64,000 bases of DNA from a bacterium (GCA_905221115.1 CAJNBX010000008.1:8241-72240), one strand, 5' to 3'; positions 18,702 through 30,350 are shown, counted from the stretch's first letter. The notes: generated from the sequence alone by a model not told the origin. Numbers and translations are program-made.

Positions 18702-20018
18702 CTAATCTGATATCTTGCGAAATTGACTGATAAAGAATCCATCACTTCCATACAACTCAGGTGTAATGAGGATACAGCCGTCTTTCATGATATCCTTACA
18801 TTCATGTTCTAGTTTTACCTGCTCGAACTCGGGATGACTTTCTAGAAACGCCTCAACGACTTGAAAATTCTCCTCTGAGACAATAGTACAGGTACTATAA
18901 GTTATTATACCACCTTTGCGTAGTGTTTGACAAACACTACCTAATATTTCTAGCTGAATTTCCTGTAAGGACGCGAAATCTGCCGTTTCTTTATTGTATT
19001 TGATATCTGGTTTGCGACGCAAAAGACCGATTCCTGAACAGGGAGCATCCACCAAAATCTTATCAAATGAATTCTGACCAAAAAACTCATGCACCTTTCT
19101 GGCATCTAATTTTTGCGTTTGAACCCGATCTGCAACTCCCAGACGTTGGGCATTTTCTTGGATTAAGTCCAACTTGTGGTCGTACAAGTCCAAAGCCGTA
19201 ACCTGACCTGTCGTAAGATAAGAGGCTATATGAGCTGTTTTTCCACCCGGAGCCGCACAGGCATCTAGAACCTGCTCATCACCTTGTAAATCAAGCGTCG
19301 GAGCAACCAACTGACTGGACTCGTCTTGGATGGTAATGGCTCCCTCCGCAAACAAATCATGGCCTGCAAAATGCCCTTGCTCCTTAACCAGACCAGAAAC
19401 AGACAAAGGTGAATCACTGGCCTCCAACAAGGCTTGAATGTCCTCTTTTCGGCTTAAGTCAGTCACACGAATACTGGCCTTGTTTCGCACCAAAAGACTT
19501 TCAAATATGGCTTGTGCTCGCTCTTCACCGTATTCTTCCTTGAGCTTGGAAACTAGCCAAACCGGTAGAGAATAGGCAATGGAATCACGTTTGTTTTTTC
19601 GTTTGATGCTGGCAATATCTGGCCAGCCTTCACGCAAGATACGGCGCAAGACAGCATTGACCAATTTTTCACTGCCTTTTTTACGGACTTTGGCTAATTC
19701 CACTGCTTCATTAACCACAGCATGGTCTGGAATCTTGTCCAAATAGCGAAGTTGGTAGGCACTCATGAGAAGCAGGACATAGAGCCAACTATCTAACTGG
19801 TCTCTATCTTCGATAAAGTGGGACAGGTACCATTCCAGAGTCAGTTTACGGGCCACCGTTCCATAGACCAGCTCCGTTACCAAGCCCTTGTCCGCTGCCG
19901 AAAGTTGACTTCCCTTGAGATGCTTATTCAAGGCAATATTTGAGTATGCTTGATTGATAAAGACATCCTCTAATACTGCCAGAGCTAGACTTCTAGCCGT
20001 TTCTACTTTAGTCACCAA
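18702..20018 (-). CDS. rsmB: 16S rRNA (cytosine-967-C5)-methyltransferase RsmB
   Basis: Methylates C967 of 16S rRNA with S-adenosylmethionine. The 438 residues have a NusB-like RNA-binding domain (about 1-140) and a Rossmann methylase domain with [10 protein letters not shown], the DAPCSGIG motif IV Cys, and the STCT motif VI catalytic Cys region. The start is a TTG at 20018 or the adjacent GTG at 20015; both lie after GGAG, at 6 or 9 bases, and both overlap the end of fmt. I cannot decide between them. It is part of the gmk-to-stkP operon. Confidence 0.94.
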   Translation of the reverse strand: MVTKVETARSLALAVLEDVFINQAYSNIALNKHLKGSQLSAADKGLVTELVYGTVARKLTLEWYLSHFIEDRDQLDSWLYVLLLMSAYQLRYLDKIPDHAVVNEAVELAKVRKKGSEKLVNAVLRRILREGWPDIASIKRKNKRDSIAYSLPVWLVSKLKEEYGEERAQAIFESLLVRNKASIRVTDLSRKEDIQALLEASDSPLSVSGLVKEQGHFAGHDLFAEGAITIQDESSQLVAPTLDLQGDEQVLDACAAPGGKTAHIASYLTTGQVTALDLYDHKLDLIQENAQRLGVADRVQTQKLDARKVHEFFGQNSFDKILVDAPCSGIGLLRRKPDIKYNKETADFASLQEIQLEILGSVCQTLRKGGIITYSTCTIVSEENFQVVEAFLESHPEFEQVKLEHECKDIMKDGCILITPELYGSDGFFISQFRKISD

Positions 20019-20943
20019 ATCGTTCTCCTACAGTCAATGTACGTCCAACACCGTTGAGGAAGGAAGCAATGTCCATTTTAGGTTTACCAGCAGGCTGAAC
20101 TTGTTTGAGAGACAAAGCTCCTCCTGCCGTTGCAACAACCAATTCTTTCTTGCCAATTGAGATAATCTCTCCTGGATTTCCCTGACCTTCTACTGCTAGG
20201 GCTTCATAAATCTTAAAGCGATCACCCTTGAGGAAAGTATGGGCCACAGGCCACGGGTTCATGCCACGGATTTGGTTGAAGAGTTGACGATTACTTTTAT
20301 TCCAGTCCAGTTTTTCTTCTTCTGGCTTGATATTTGGAGAGAAACTAACCTGACTTGGATCCTGTGGTTCAGGTTTGATATCACCAGCAATATAGGCAGG
20401 CAAAGTGTCCAAAAGCAAATCACGACCTACAAGAGCTAATTTCTCAAACAAGGTCCCTACATTATCCTCATCTGTGATAGGGATGCTGCGACGAGAAATC
20501 ATATCTCCTGCATCCATTTCCTTAACCATTTCCATAATGGTCACACCAGCTTCCTCATCCCCTTGAATCAGGGCATAATGGATAGGCGCTCCACCACGGT
20601 GTTTTGGAAGAAGGGAGGCGTGAACATTGACCGCAAAATCCATGCTATCAAGGAGTTTACTTGGGAGAAATTGTCCAAAAGCAGCAGTCACGATTCCATC
20701 CGCTCCTAGTTTCATAAGAGATTCCATCTCTGGACTTCCAGATAATTTTTCAGGTTGGTAGATAGGAAGTCCTGCTTCTTTGGCAGCCTGCTTGACTGGA
20801 GTTTCTTGGATCACTTTTTTACGACCGACAGCACGGTCTGGCTGGGTCACAACGGCTAGAATTTCGTAACGGTCATCTGTCAAAAGTCCCTTTAAGACTG
20901 TTGCTGAAAAGTCGGGTGTCCCCATAAAGATTAGTTTTGTCAT
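20008..20943 (-). CDS. fmt: Methionyl-tRNA formyltransferase
   Basis: Formylates initiator Met-tRNA using 10-formyltetrahydrofolate. The 311 residues show the formyltransferase domain with Asn and His of [17 protein letters not shown] (the SLLP signature) and the catalytic Asp in MDAGDMI, and a C-terminal OB-like tRNA-binding domain from about 205. ATG at 20943 has an upstream AGGAG. It lies 12 bases after priA and overlaps rsmB by 11 bases. Confidence 0.96.
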   Translation of the reverse strand: MTKLIFMGTPDFSATVLKGLLTDDRYEILAVVTQPDRAVGRKKVIQETPVKQAAKEAGLPIYQPEKLSGSPEMESLMKLGADGIVTAAFGQFLPSKLLDSMDFAVNVHASLLPKHRGGAPIHYALIQGDEEAGVTIMEMVKEMDAGDMISRRSIPITDEDNVGTLFEKLALVGRDLLLDTLPAYIAGDIKPEPQDPSQVSFSPNIKPEEEKLDWNKSNRQLFNQIRGMNPWPVAHTFLKGDRFKIYEALAVEGQGNPGEIISIGKKELVVATAGGALSLKQVQPAGKPKMDIASFLNGVGRTLTVGERFGD

Positions 20944-20955
20944 ATCTTCTCCTTC

Positions 20956-23352
20956 TTATAAAAATTGCTGTGGCTCATGGTCAATGCTGAGACGGAGCTC
21001 ACTATTTTCCCGTTCTTGAGTTAAGGCCAGAACCCGATTGAGGGTCGGCCCCAGCTCATCTTCTAAACGGTATTTAATCAAAATCTGGTAATGATAGAGG
21101 TTGTGGGTACGGGCAATCGGTTTTGGCGTCGGGCCAAGGATGTTACTGGTATCTGACAAGCCTGATCTCAAAATATTCATAACATCATAAGCACGTTTGA
21201 CCACCTCTTCTTCTTTCTTGTGAGAAAGGGTAATGCCAATTGTGAAATAATAAGGGGGATAGCCGAGTTGTCGTCTGATACCCATTTCATAGGCATAAAA
21301 GCCTTCGTAGTCCTGATCCTTGGCAAATCGAATAGCATAGTGCTGAGGATTGTAAGACTGGATCAAGACCTGCCCAGCTTTTTCAGCCCGACCTGCACGA
21401 CCTGCCACCTGAGTCAAGAGCTGGAAGGTTCTTTCAGAAGAACGGAAATCAGGCAAATTCAAGGCCGTATCCGCATTGATAACCCCGACTAGGGTCACAT
21501 TTGGAAAATCCAAACCCTTGGCAATCATTTGTGTGCCAAGTAAGATATCCGCTTCCCCTCGTCCAAACTGGTCAAGTAGAGCTTGATGACTGCCTTTCTT
21601 ACGGGTCGTATCCACATCCATGCGCAGAATACGTGCCTGAGGAAAAAGCTCTGCCAGTTCGTCATAAGCTTTCTGAGTCCCTGTCCCATAGTAGCGAATA
21701 CTGCGACTCTTACAGTTAGGACAAACCTGAGGAATGTCCTTAGAAAAACCACAATAATGGCAGTTCATGGTCTTGGTATCCATATGCAAGGTCAAGGAAA
21801 TATCACAGTTGGGACAAGTATCCACCGTCCCACACTCCCGACACATAACAAAGCTAGAATAACCACGACGATTGAGCATGAGAACCACCTGTTCTTTTTT
21901 AGCCAGACGGTCTTGGATGGCTTCCAGCAAAGGCGGTGTAAAGTTTGACGTCTCGTTTTGTCCGATATAGTCCCTAAAATCAATCACTTGAACCTCGGGA
22001 ATCGTAGCTAAAGGATTGGCACGTTGGGTCAGACGTAAATGTTGATAAACACCTTTTCCAGCCCGCGCACGACTTTCCAGACTTGGTGTCGCAGACCCAA
22101 GCACCAGGGCCGCTTGATTGTACTGGGCCCGTAAAATAGCCACCTCTCTGGCATGGTAACGGGGGTTACTGTCCTGCTTATAAGTCGCTTCATGTTCCTC
22201 ATCAATAATCATAACACCTAGATTTTTCAGGGGGGCAAAGATGGCCGATCTAGCACCAACAACAACTTGAGCATCGCCGCGCTCCACCTTGCGCCATTCA
22301 TCATACTTTTCACCATTGGACAGGCCTGAATGAAGAATGGCCACTTGCTCACCAAAGCGAGCAATAAAACGCTCCGTCATCTGTGGAGTCAGGGAAATCT
22401 CAGGCACCAGCAAAATAGCTGTCTTGCCCTTGTCCAAGGCTCCTTGGATAATTTGCAAGTAAACCTCCGTCTTCCCACTTCCTGTAATCCCTTGAAGGAG
22501 GAAGGGAGTCTGATGACTGCCAATAGCACTGACAACCGCATCACGCGCCTGTCTTTGTTCTGGATTCAATTCCAAAGGCCGACTTGCCTCAATGCCTTCA
22601 AAATAAGCAGCCGAGCGTTGAACTTCCTTTTGGACTATGGTAACAGCACCTTGTTCCACAAAGAAGTTGACTTGCTCCCGCGAGTAGGACTCTAACAAAC
22701 TAGCCAAGGAAGCACTCTCAGAATGAGACAGCAGATAGTCTCTCAGTTCTAACTTTTTCTTGGCGCGTGTAGAAATCTCGACACCTTCTAATTGAGCAAG
22801 GTCAACCTCATACCAAGACTGGGTCTTGACCTTCTTTTGATCGATCGCCTGATATTCCAGACCAAGCAGACCTTTTCTAGTCAAACGCATCATTTCGGCT
22901 TGTTTGGCAAGGTCTAGTGAAGAAAAGGCAAGCGAATCTTCTGAACCAAACAGACGCACTCGGTCTTCCTGACTCAAACCTTCCAGAGGATAGAGAATCT
23001 TGTCATAGCTAGAGTTCAGAAATCCTGGCAACATAGCCTTAAGGATGGAGATTTTGTAGGAGAAGACAGACTTGCGTAATTCCTCAGCCAGCCAGAGTTG
23101 TTCTTGTGTGAGAACAGGTGAAAAATCCAACACCTCAGCAATATCTTTTAACTCTTGACTTGCCCCTTCTTCATCTGGGTGAGACTCCAGACCAAGAACA
23201 ATCCCTTGAATCAGGCGATTGCCCTTACCAAAGGGCACATGAACCCGCATCCCAACTTCCAGCATTCCCAGAAATTCCTCAGGAATCCTGTAACTATAGG
23301 GCTGGTCCGTCTGCATCAAGGGCACATCTACGATAATCTTAGCTATAGCCAT
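20956..23352 (-). CDS. priA: Primosomal replication helicase PriA
   Basis: Restarts collapsed replication forks by loading the primosome. The 798 residues contain the N-terminal DNA-binding domain, a superfamily 2 helicase with Walker A GITGSGKT and Walker B DEEH, and the zinc-binding region with CRECG, CPNC, CHYCG and CPNC pairs (eight Cys) at about 510-550. Length is standard for gram-positive PriA. The start ATG follows GGAGGTGAG. It sits 65 bases after rpoZ and 12 bases before fmt. Confidence 0.96.
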   Translation of the reverse strand: MAIAKIIVDVPLMQTDQPYSYRIPEEFLGMLEVGMRVHVPFGKGNRLIQGIVLGLESHPDEEGASQELKDIAEVLDFSPVLTQEQLWLAEELRKSVFSYKISILKAMLPGFLNSSYDKILYPLEGLSQEDRVRLFGSEDSLAFSSLDLAKQAEMMRLTRKGLLGLEYQAIDQKKVKTQSWYEVDLAQLEGVEISTRAKKKLELRDYLLSHSESASLASLLESYSREQVNFFVEQGAVTIVQKEVQRSAAYFEGIEASRPLELNPEQRQARDAVVSAIGSHQTPFLLQGITGSGKTEVYLQIIQGALDKGKTAILLVPEISLTPQMTERFIARFGEQVAILHSGLSNGEKYDEWRKVERGDAQVVVGARSAIFAPLKNLGVMIIDEEHEATYKQDSNPRYHAREVAILRAQYNQAALVLGSATPSLESRARAGKGVYQHLRLTQRANPLATIPEVQVIDFRDYIGQNETSNFTPPLLEAIQDRLAKKEQVVLMLNRRGYSSFVMCRECGTVDTCPNCDISLTLHMDTKTMNCHYCGFSKDIPQVCPNCKSRSIRYYGTGTQKAYDELAELFPQARILRMDVDTTRKKGSHQALLDQFGRGEADILLGTQMIAKGLDFPNVTLVGVINADTALNLPDFRSSERTFQLLTQVAGRAGRAEKAGQVLIQSYNPQHYAIRFAKDQDYEGFYAYEMGIRRQLGYPPYYFTIGITLSHKKEEEVVKRAYDVMNILRSGLSDTSNILGPTPKPIARTHNLYHYQILIKYRLEDELGPTLNRVLALTQERENSELRLSIDHEPQQFL

Positions 23353-23417
23353 CTTCTCACCTCCTCCTTGTCAGTAGATTCTTGCAATAGAAAAAATAAG
23401 ATTGAGTCCCCCCAACC

Positions 23418-23732
23418 TTAAATTTTTTCACCATCTTCTTTTTCTTTAGCGATTTGCTCTTTGATTTTCTTTTCTTCTTCTTCTTTGCGGCGTTTTTCTT
23501 CTTCGATACGGCGACGCACTGCTTCACGTTTTCCTTCTGGATCTGGGTGAATTGTAACGTTTCCTGATTCGATTTCTTCTAAAGCGCGAAGAGTTGATTT
23601 TTCAGACTTGAAACCTTGAGTTGCTGGCGCACCTGCTTCCAATTCGTGGGCACGTTTTGCTTCCAAGATTACGAGTGAATATTTTGAAGGAACCTTGTCG
23701 AGCAAGGTATCAATAGAGGGTTTTAACATCAT
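23418..23732 (-). CDS. rpoZ: RNA polymerase omega subunit
   Basis: The small omega subunit that aids RNA polymerase assembly. The 104 residues begin with the conserved [20 protein letters not shown] segment, followed by AKRAHEL and the SVTIHPDP-like region (here NVTIHPDP). The last 40 residues are a highly charged Lys/Glu-rich helix. Two adjacent ATG codons at 23732 and 23729 can start it. It is 24 bases downstream of gmk, the usual firmicute arrangement. Confidence 0.95.
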
Positions 23733-23756
23733 TTGCTTGTACCTATTTTCTAAATT

Positions 23757-24398
<642 letters not shown>

Positions 24399-24483
24399 TC
24401 AGTCTGTAAAAATAAAATAAGATTTCCCTTCAGATAGTAGCAATTTGCGCAAACTATCCTTCTACAGTCTTTCTATCTAGTGT

Positions 24484-24512
24484 AACAAAAAAGCAGTAAT
24501 TTTTCAACTGCT
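24484..24512 (-). terminator. Terminator of rny
   Basis: On the minus strand AGCAGT, a 9-base loop and ACTGCT followed by TTTTTT, 10 bases after the rny stop. The rest of the 24384-24521 gap is the gmk leader, in which no strong promoter was recognised. Confidence 0.75.
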
Positions 24513-24521
24513 CTTTCTTAT

Positions 24522-26135
24522 TTATTTAGCATAATCTACTGCACGAAGCTCGCGAATCACGGTTACCTTGATATTTCCTGGGTAATCGAGATTGTTTTCA
24601 ATTTTCTCACGAACTTTGTGAGCCAAGATTGTGACTTTGTCGTCCTTGATTTGTCCTGGATTGACCATGATGCGGATTTCACGTCCTGCTTGAAGGGCAA
24701 AGCTTGTTTGAACTCCTTCAAAGCCATTGGCAATTTCTTCCAAATCATGAAGACGTTTGATGTAGCTTTCAAGAGACTCACTACGAGCACCCGGACGGGC
24801 TGCACTCAAGGCATCTGCTGCAGCGACAATCACTGCAATCACACTTTCGGCTTCGACATCGCCGTGGTGACTAGCAATCGTATTGACCACAACTGGGTGT
24901 TCCTTATACTTGCGAGCCAATTCCATACCGATTTCCACGTGGCTACCCTCAACCTCACGGTCAATAGCTTTCCCGATATCGTGAAGGAACCCTGCACGAC
25001 GGGCAAGAGCCGCATTTTCACCAAGTTCGCTGGCCATAATACCAGCCAATTTAGCAACCTCAATCGAATGACGCAAGACGTTTTGTCCATAAGAAGTACG
25101 GAACTGCAAACGTCCCATAATCTTCATCAAGTCTGGATGAAGGTTTGGCGCACCAATCTCATAGGCTGCTGCCTCACCGTATTCACGGATCTTATTGTCA
25201 ATCTCTTGACGGTTTTTCTCAACCAACTCTTCAATACGAGCTGGATGAATACGACCATCTTTGAGCAACATTTCCATAGTCATACGGGCAATCTCGCGAC
25301 GAATTGGGTCAAAACCTGACAAGGTCACCACTTCTGGTGTATCGTCGATAATCACATCGACCCCTGTCAAACTTTCAAAAGTACGAATGTTACGACCTTC
25401 ACGACCAATAATACGTCCCTTCATAGTATCGTCTGGCAGATGAACTGTTGAGTTTGTCGACTCCGCTACGTAGTCACCAGCGATACGTTGCATAGCTTGA
25501 ACCAGGATGTCCTTGGCCATTTTGTCAGAACGTTCCTTGACCTCTTGCTCAGCTTCACGAATGCGACTGGCAATCTCCTTGGTCAAGTTCTCCTCTGTCT
25601 GTGCCAAGATAATATCTCGTGCTTCTGCCTGAGACAGAGCACCAATACGTTCTAGTTCAGCTTCTTTTTGTCTTTCGACTTCCTCTAATTGCTCTTCACG
25701 CGCATCAAGGTTTTTCGCTCTATCAGAAATACTTTGTTCTTTTTGTTCAAGTGTTTGTTCTTTACTCGTCAAATTGTCGTCCTTACGGTCAAGGCTAGTA
25801 GCTCTCTCGGTCAAACGACTTTCGATTTGTTTGAGTTCTTGACGTTCTGATTTAAATTCAGCGTCCACTTCTTCACGGTATTTTCTGGCTTCTTCTTTGG
25901 CCTCCAATAGTGCTTCTTTTTTAAGAGACTTGCTTTCACGTTTGGCTTCATTAACCAGTAAATCCGCTTCGCGCTCAGCTTGTCCACGTAAATTAGTTGC
26001 TTCTTGTTCAGCATTTAAAAGCATCAACTCTGCAGCTTCCTGAGATGATTTCATCTTGGCTGAGATGCTGACATATCCAATGACTAAACCAATGATGACG
26101 GCAAAAACAGCAATCGCAAGCGACATGATTTCCAT
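24522..26135 (-). CDS. rny: Ribonuclease Y
   Basis: A membrane-anchored endoribonuclease that starts mRNA decay. The 537 residues have an N-terminal membrane helix (about 4-24), a long coiled coil rich in Glu, Lys and Arg (about 30-200), a KH RNA-binding domain with [15 protein letters not shown] at about 226-240, and an HD metal-dependent hydrolase domain with HDIGKAID. All key residues are present and length is standard. It is a single-gene unit with a good promoter and its own terminator. Confidence 0.96.
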   Translation of the reverse strand: MEIMSLAIAVFAVIIGLVIGYVSISAKMKSSQEAAELMLLNAEQEATNLRGQAEREADLLVNEAKRESKSLKKEALLEAKEEARKYREEVDAEFKSERQELKQIESRLTERATSLDRKDDNLTSKEQTLEQKEQSISDRAKNLDAREEQLEEVERQKEAELERIGALSQAEARDIILAQTEENLTKEIASRIREAEQEVKERSDKMAKDILVQAMQRIAGDYVAESTNSTVHLPDDTMKGRIIGREGRNIRTFESLTGVDVIIDDTPEVVTLSGFDPIRREIARMTMEMLLKDGRIHPARIEELVEKNRQEIDNKIREYGEAAAYEIGAPNLHPDLMKIMGRLQFRTSYGQNVLRHSIEVAKLAGIMASELGENAALARRAGFLHDIGKAIDREVEGSHVEIGMELARKYKEHPVVVNTIASHHGDVEAESVIAVIVAAADALSAARPGARSESLESYIKRLHDLEEIANGFEGVQTSFALQAGREIRIMVNPGQIKDDKVTILAHKVREKIENNLDYPGNIKVTVIRELRAVDYAK

Positions 26136-26183
26136 GTTTTCACCTCATTTTATTGTTATTCCGAATGACATACATTCTTTTAC

Positions 26184-26212
26184 ATTCTACCATAAAAAAG
26201 TGATTTTCACAA
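26184..26212 (-). promoter_or_regulatory. rny promoter
   Basis: On the minus strand TTGTGA (26207-26212), a 17-bp spacer and TAGAAT (26184-26189) with a TGG extension, about 50 bp before the rny start. Confidence 0.65.
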
Positions 26213-26302
26213 ACCTAAAATAGAATATGTTTTGGGGAATTTGGAACGCATTTGCTAAAATAAGCTTGTTGTTTGGAAATAGTAGTTTAGTAGAGACTTG
26301 AG

Positions 26303-26326
26303 AAAAAGCCTACCTTTCAGTAGACT
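26303..26326 (-). terminator. Terminator after the orphan yefM
   Basis: On the minus strand AGTCTAC, loop TGAAAG, GTAGGCT, then TTTTT. All seven pairs form when one G-T pair is allowed. It has the same left arm and loop as the terminator at 26743-26766. Confidence 0.7.
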
Positions 26327-26403
26327 TCCTAATAATCATTAAATACAAGAAGTTTGTTTCTAACAACAGTAAGATTTCACTCAGGTATTCTCTGTAAATT
26401 AGA

Positions 26404-26634
26404 CTAATGTCCTGCGCGAATTCGGGCCATTCCTCGTAAGATTTTGTCAGAAAGTTTCTTATTTTGAGCGATTCTCAGGGTTTCCTGAATACTGTCCCAT
26501 TCGCTCTTTGAAAGAACTACAATGTCCTCGTTTGGATTTTTATTGACCACCGTCAAAGGCTCAAATTCATCATTTACCTTTTTCATGTAGTCCTTTAAAT
26601 GATTTCGGAATGTTGAGTAAAGAACTGCTTCCAT
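26404..26634 (-). CDS. yefM: Truncated YefM-family antitoxin without adjacent toxin
   Basis: An antitoxin of the Phd/YefM family; YefM binds DNA through its N-terminal half and neutralises the mRNA-cleaving toxin YoeB through its C-terminal tail. The N-terminal part (MEAVLYSTFRNHLKDYMKKV) matches the pneumococcal protein closely. I start it at ATG 26634 (76 residues); longer forms run into the promoter. It ends at ...IRAGH, several residues short of the usual acidic tail, and the 250 bases downstream contain no yoeB reading frame. A promoter with a perfect -10 is intact, so it may still be made. I read it as a remnant of a yefM-yoeB module; a free-standing regulator is less likely. Confidence 0.8.
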   Translation of the reverse strand: MEAVLYSTFRNHLKDYMKKVNDEFEPLTVVNKNPNEDIVVLSKSEWDSIQETLRIAQNKKLSDKILRGMARIRAGH

Positions 26635-26664
26635 AACCATACCTCGTTTTACCTCTTTTCCGCT

Positions 26665-26693
26665 ATTATACACAAAAAGAAAGAAATTGTCAG
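26665..26693 (-). promoter_or_regulatory. yefM promoter
   Basis: On the minus strand CTGACA (26688-26693), a 17-bp spacer and TATAAT (26665-26670). The hexamers differ from consensus at one base in total. Its -10 rules out the GTG start at 26673. Confidence 0.75.
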
Positions 26694-26742
26694 GAACTTG
26701 TACAAGATTTTCTTTTCTATCTATTTATTCGTAAAAAATCTC

Positions 26743-26766
26743 AAAAAGTCCACCTTTCAGTAGACT
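26743..26766 (-). terminator. Terminator of tmcAL
   Basis: On the minus strand AGTCTAC, loop TGAAAG, GTGGACT, then TTTTT. The hairpin begins at the tmcAL stop codon. Confidence 0.75.
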
Positions 26767-27863
26767 TAGTTTGTTTCTATTCTAATCGGCACTCTTCCAA
26801 AATTCTGCTCTGCTATACTTGAATTTCCCAGTTGGTAAATCTGGTCTGCCTTTTGAGTCATGGCATCCCAGGGTTCTTTGCCAATTCGGCTGACTAGATT
26901 GACCTGCCCTTTCAGAGACTTAAGGTGTTGCCTGCCTTTTTCAGTAAATCCAAGGACATGAATGGCTTCTGGCAAATCACTTTCTCTAGCTTGCACCAAA
27001 ATATAGGTCAAAAGACGTCTGACACGCGCCTTGGTGTAACGTTTGGTCGCAACCGCCTCAACCAAGTCTTCCACAGACTGGGCTGTCTTGATGGCATCCT
27101 TGATGCGTACTGCCATTTCTTGATTGACCTGATAGATGGTAGTTAGGTCGGGATTTGACAAGATTTGATAACGGAGCAAGGGAAAATAGTCTTCCCAGCT
27201 CACCTTACTAGCCTGCTCAAAGAGGGCAACAGAAGGCATAAAGCGTTCTAAGAAATCTTGGTCTAATTGGTGCTGACGCAGAGCTGTTGCCGAGGCAAAG
27301 TCCACATCCTTGTCCACAGAATGATAGCCAGCCCCCTGACGCTGAATCGGATGCAGCTTGATGTTTCGTCCAGCAACCGCCTTGGCATAGGCCAGAGCAA
27401 GGACATGGTTGGGCGTATTGCCAGAAAAATCAAGACCAGCAAATTCCTTCCACATGACCTGAGTTTTCTGAGGATAAGAGAGAGAGTCAGGCAGATTTTC
27501 CACAAATTTCTCCATCTTAGTAGCCTGCTCTGTATATAAGTCAGCGATTTTCTGGTAATCTAGAACTTCCTCCGTCCCAAAAACTAGACTATCAATGCCC
27601 AAGCGTGTCAAGATATCCACAGCTCCTTGACCGAAGAAATCCGCCGCCTGAACACTGACTAAAAAGGGCAATTCCACTACCAAGTCCGCGCCATTTTCCA
27701 GTGCCATCTGGGCCCGAGTCCACTTGTCTACGATAGCAGGCTCTCCTCGTTGCGTGAAATTCCCAGACATGGCAACAATTTTCAGCCCTTCCGCCTGCTC
27801 AAGCAGGTATTTGTGCCCATTATGAAAAGGATTGAACTCGGCTATAATACCTGTGATGGTCAT
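26766..27863 (-). CDS. tmcAL: tRNA(Met) cytidine acetate ligase
   Basis: Matches the YlbM/TmcAL family, which in Bacillus activates acetate with ATP and makes N4-acetylcytidine at the wobble base of elongator tRNA-Met. The 365 residues have a nucleotidyltransferase-like N-terminus with the HxGH-type motif [10 protein letters not shown] at 11-20, [12 protein letters not shown] at about 33-44 and a helical C-terminal part. It is the last gene of a long minus-strand group, 9 bases after the methyltransferase gene, and its stop codon touches the terminator hairpin. Confidence 0.9.
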   Translation of the reverse strand: MTITGIIAEFNPFHNGHKYLLEQAEGLKIVAMSGNFTQRGEPAIVDKWTRAQMALENGADLVVELPFLVSVQAADFFGQGAVDILTRLGIDSLVFGTEEVLDYQKIADLYTEQATKMEKFVENLPDSLSYPQKTQVMWKEFAGLDFSGNTPNHVLALAYAKAVAGRNIKLHPIQRQGAGYHSVDKDVDFASATALRQHQLDQDFLERFMPSVALFEQASKVSWEDYFPLLRYQILSNPDLTTIYQVNQEMAVRIKDAIKTAQSVEDLVEAVATKRYTKARVRRLLTYILVQARESDLPEAIHVLGFTEKGRQHLKSLKGQVNLVSRIGKEPWDAMTQKADQIYQLGNSSIAEQNFGRVPIRIETN

Positions 27864-27872
27864 AGTGATCTC

Positions 27873-28613
27873 CTACTTCTGCGCGACAAAAAACCAACGG
27901 GTGCTAGTTTCTGTTGGCTCCTTGTCCTCAAAGTCGGCATAGAGTTTGAAAGACTTGAAACCAGCCTGTTCCAGCAAAATATCATAGGTCAGAACCTCAT
28001 AAGTTCGCTCCTCATGCACTTCATCGTGGCGACTAAAGGACCCATCCTCTTCCTTAATAAAGAAAGTCAACTCATGAACGATAGAGTGAGGCGCTGCATC
28101 CTCGTAGGTATCCCAGAGCATGGCAAAATCTTCCGCATTTTCATGGTAGGAATAGCCTGGAAAGACCTCATCAGTCTGGTAGGTTGAATGCACATCAAAG
28201 ATAAATACCCCGTTCTCATTGAGGGCATTATACACTTCCTTAAAAACATCCCCTACTTCCACCTCATCCTGCATGTAGCAGATTGAGTCCGAATAACAAG
28301 TGACAAAGTCGTATTGACCTACCTTGGACAAATCCAGCATATTGCCTTCAATAAAATCAATCTTTTGCTTGGCTGCAGTCGCTCTCTTCTCAGCAATCTT
28401 CAGCATATCCGCACTCAAGTCCAATCCAGTCACATCAAAACCGGCCTGAGAGAAGCGCACCGATTGAATTCCTGTCCCACAAGCCAATTCCAAGAGTTTC
28501 TTTCTCTCCTTGGTCTTAGGCAAGTGACGCAGAGAAAAGTCTGTCCATTTATCGTATAAACTATCGTCCATGATCGCATCATAGACCGCCGCAAAGGTTT
28601 CATAAGTTGCCAT
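27873..28613 (-). CDS. SAM-dependent class I methyltransferase
   Basis: A soluble Rossmann-fold methyltransferase with motif I LELACGTGIQSV, motif II DLSADML and a CYSDSICYM region (motif IV). It resembles the uncharacterised methyltransferase commonly found between rsfS and tmcAL in streptococci; the substrate is unknown. I start it at ATG 28613 (MATYETFAAVYD), the typical N-terminus. An ATG at 28619 and a GTG at 28649 are also in frame and none has a strong ribosome binding site. It precedes tmcAL by 9 bases, which hints at tRNA or translation-related work, but this is only context. Confidence 0.82.
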   Translation of the reverse strand: MATYETFAAVYDAIMDDSLYDKWTDFSLRHLPKTKERKKLLELACGTGIQSVRFSQAGFDVTGLDLSADMLKIAEKRATAAKQKIDFIEGNMLDLSKVGQYDFVTCYSDSICYMQDEVEVGDVFKEVYNALNENGVFIFDVHSTYQTDEVFPGYSYHENAEDFAMLWDTYEDAAPHSIVHELTFFIKEEDGSFSRHDEVHEERTYEVLTYDILLEQAGFKSFKLYADFEDKEPTETSTRWFFVAQK

Positions 28614-28687
28614 AATCATGATACCAAGAGCGTCGATGGCAAGCACCACTCGCCCTATACCTTTCTATCCTTTTTTTCTAAAATAAG

Positions 28688-28718
28688 CAAAGAAACCCAG
28701 TTGACTACAACTGAGTTT
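28688..28718 (-). terminator. Weak terminator after rsfS
   Basis: On the minus strand AAACTCAGTTG, a 4-base loop and CAACTGGGTTT (one G-T pair), followed by an interrupted T tract (CTTTGCTTATTTT). It may attenuate rather than end transcription into the methyltransferase gene. Confidence 0.55.
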
Positions 28719-28723
28719 ATCTC

Positions 28724-29077
<354 letters not shown>

Positions 29078-29671
29078 TTAGTCCTCTTTCAAATAGTGCA
29101 CAAAGGCGTTATAGGTTTCAAGGGTTTGGGGATAGATGGGAAATCCCTGATGAGCTAGATGCTCTACGGTACGAGCTGTTTCGTAGGCCACTGCCTTATT
29201 GAGCGATAGCTCAGCAATTTCACGCGCCACATCCACTCCTGGAAAGGCTCGATTATGCTCGATATAGTCCGCTACATAGATAACTTTGTCTAAGTCTGTC
29301 ATCTGACCAGCCCCGACTGTATGGATTTCAATGGCTCGCAGGATTTCTGGATCATGCAAATCCAAGTCTTCTTGAATCTTGTAAATTCCAACCATGCCAT
29401 GCCAGACATTATTGCCCCAGTTTTTGAGGTCAGGGTCTAATTGGTAACGGTCAATCAAATCTAAAAATTCCTGATCTGACAGCTTTTTAGCATAGTCATG
29501 AAGAAGGCCTGCTAGGCCTGCTTTCTCGGCATCGACTCCGAATCTCTCTGCTAATTCTATGGCTGCACGCTCTACACCCAAACAATGGGTTAGACGTTTT
29601 TCAGGTAGAAGCTCTGCCATTTTTTCCAACAAAGCCTCGCGAGAGCAGTTGATATAGTCTTGATAATCCAT
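29078..29671 (-). CDS. yqeK: YqeK family HD-domain (symmetrical) Ap4A hydrolase
   Basis: An HD-domain metal-dependent hydrolase of 197 residues. Proteins of this YqeK family cleave diadenosine tetraphosphate symmetrically. Visible ligands are the His of [15 protein letters not shown], the HD pair in [10 protein letters not shown] and the His of WHGMVG, with a distal Asp in VIYVADYIE. The start overlaps the nadD stop by one base, so the pair is coupled; both concern nucleotide and cofactor metabolism. Confidence 0.92.
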   Translation of the reverse strand: MDYQDYINCSREALLEKMAELLPEKRLTHCLGVERAAIELAERFGVDAEKAGLAGLLHDYAKKLSDQEFLDLIDRYQLDPDLKNWGNNVWHGMVGIYKIQEDLDLHDPEILRAIEIHTVGAGQMTDLDKVIYVADYIEHNRAFPGVDVAREIAELSLNKAVAYETARTVEHLAHQGFPIYPQTLETYNAFVHYLKED

Positions 29672-30300
29672 CAGTAGAGCCCCTCCTTCTCGATATAGTC
29701 TAGCACCGGCTGAGGAAGGAGAAAATTGGGTTTCCGACCTTGGGCAAGGAAATCACGCACCATGCTGGACGAGATATCCATGAGAGGCACATCCACCCAG
29801 ATAACTGGATAGGAAGTCCCTGCCTTGTAGCGTGGGCGCTGAACCCCCACAAACTGAACCATGTCAACCAGTTCATCAATTCGGTACCACTTAGGCAGAT
29901 AGTCCACCATGTCGGCACCGATGATAAAGTAATAATCCGTATCTGGATGTTGCTCTGTCAAAATCTTCATGGTGTCATATGTATAGGAAATGCCCTTGCG
30001 CTCCAACTCAATGGTTTCAATAGCTAGTCCTTCAATCCCCTCAATAGCCAACTCAAGCATCTTGAGACGATGGTGTTCAGGGATGGTTTCTTTTTTATCT
30101 ACGTGAGGAGGTTGGTATTCAGGCATAAGCAGAACTTGATCTAGTCCCAACTGCTGGCGCACTTGATCCGCAACAATTAGATGGGCATTGTGAACAGGGT
30201 TAAAATTTCCCCCTAAAATCCCGACTTGTTTGCGTTTTTTCTCCTTGATTTCTGGCTCCAACTCTACCTTGGTAAAGGGAGTCAATAGTTCGATTGCCAT
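29671..30300 (-). CDS. nadD: Nicotinate-nucleotide adenylyltransferase
   Basis: Makes nicotinate adenine dinucleotide from nicotinate mononucleotide and ATP, a step in NAD synthesis. The 209 residues show [12 protein letters not shown] with the HxxH motif at about 30-41, and ISSSMVRD near the C-terminus in place of the ISST.R consensus. An N-terminal extension of about 25 residues ([14 protein letters not shown]) precedes the core, as is common in streptococci. It follows yhbY by 50 bases. Confidence 0.95.
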   Translation of the reverse strand: MAIELLTPFTKVELEPEIKEKKRKQVGILGGNFNPVHNAHLIVADQVRQQLGLDQVLLMPEYQPPHVDKKETIPEHHRLKMLELAIEGIEGLAIETIELERKGISYTYDTMKILTEQHPDTDYYFIIGADMVDYLPKWYRIDELVDMVQFVGVQRPRYKAGTSYPVIWVDVPLMDISSSMVRDFLAQGRKPNFLLPQPVLDYIEKEGLY

Positions 30301-30350
30301 AGGCTAGTCTCCTTTATTTCTCTGTAAAAACAGTTGTTTGGAGTAGGTTT

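Noticed and set aside
24618..25319. Open frame of 233 codons on the plus strand inside rny
   Set aside because: It is the antisense shadow of the well-conserved rny coding sequence, with Thr/Ser/Cys-rich meaningless composition.
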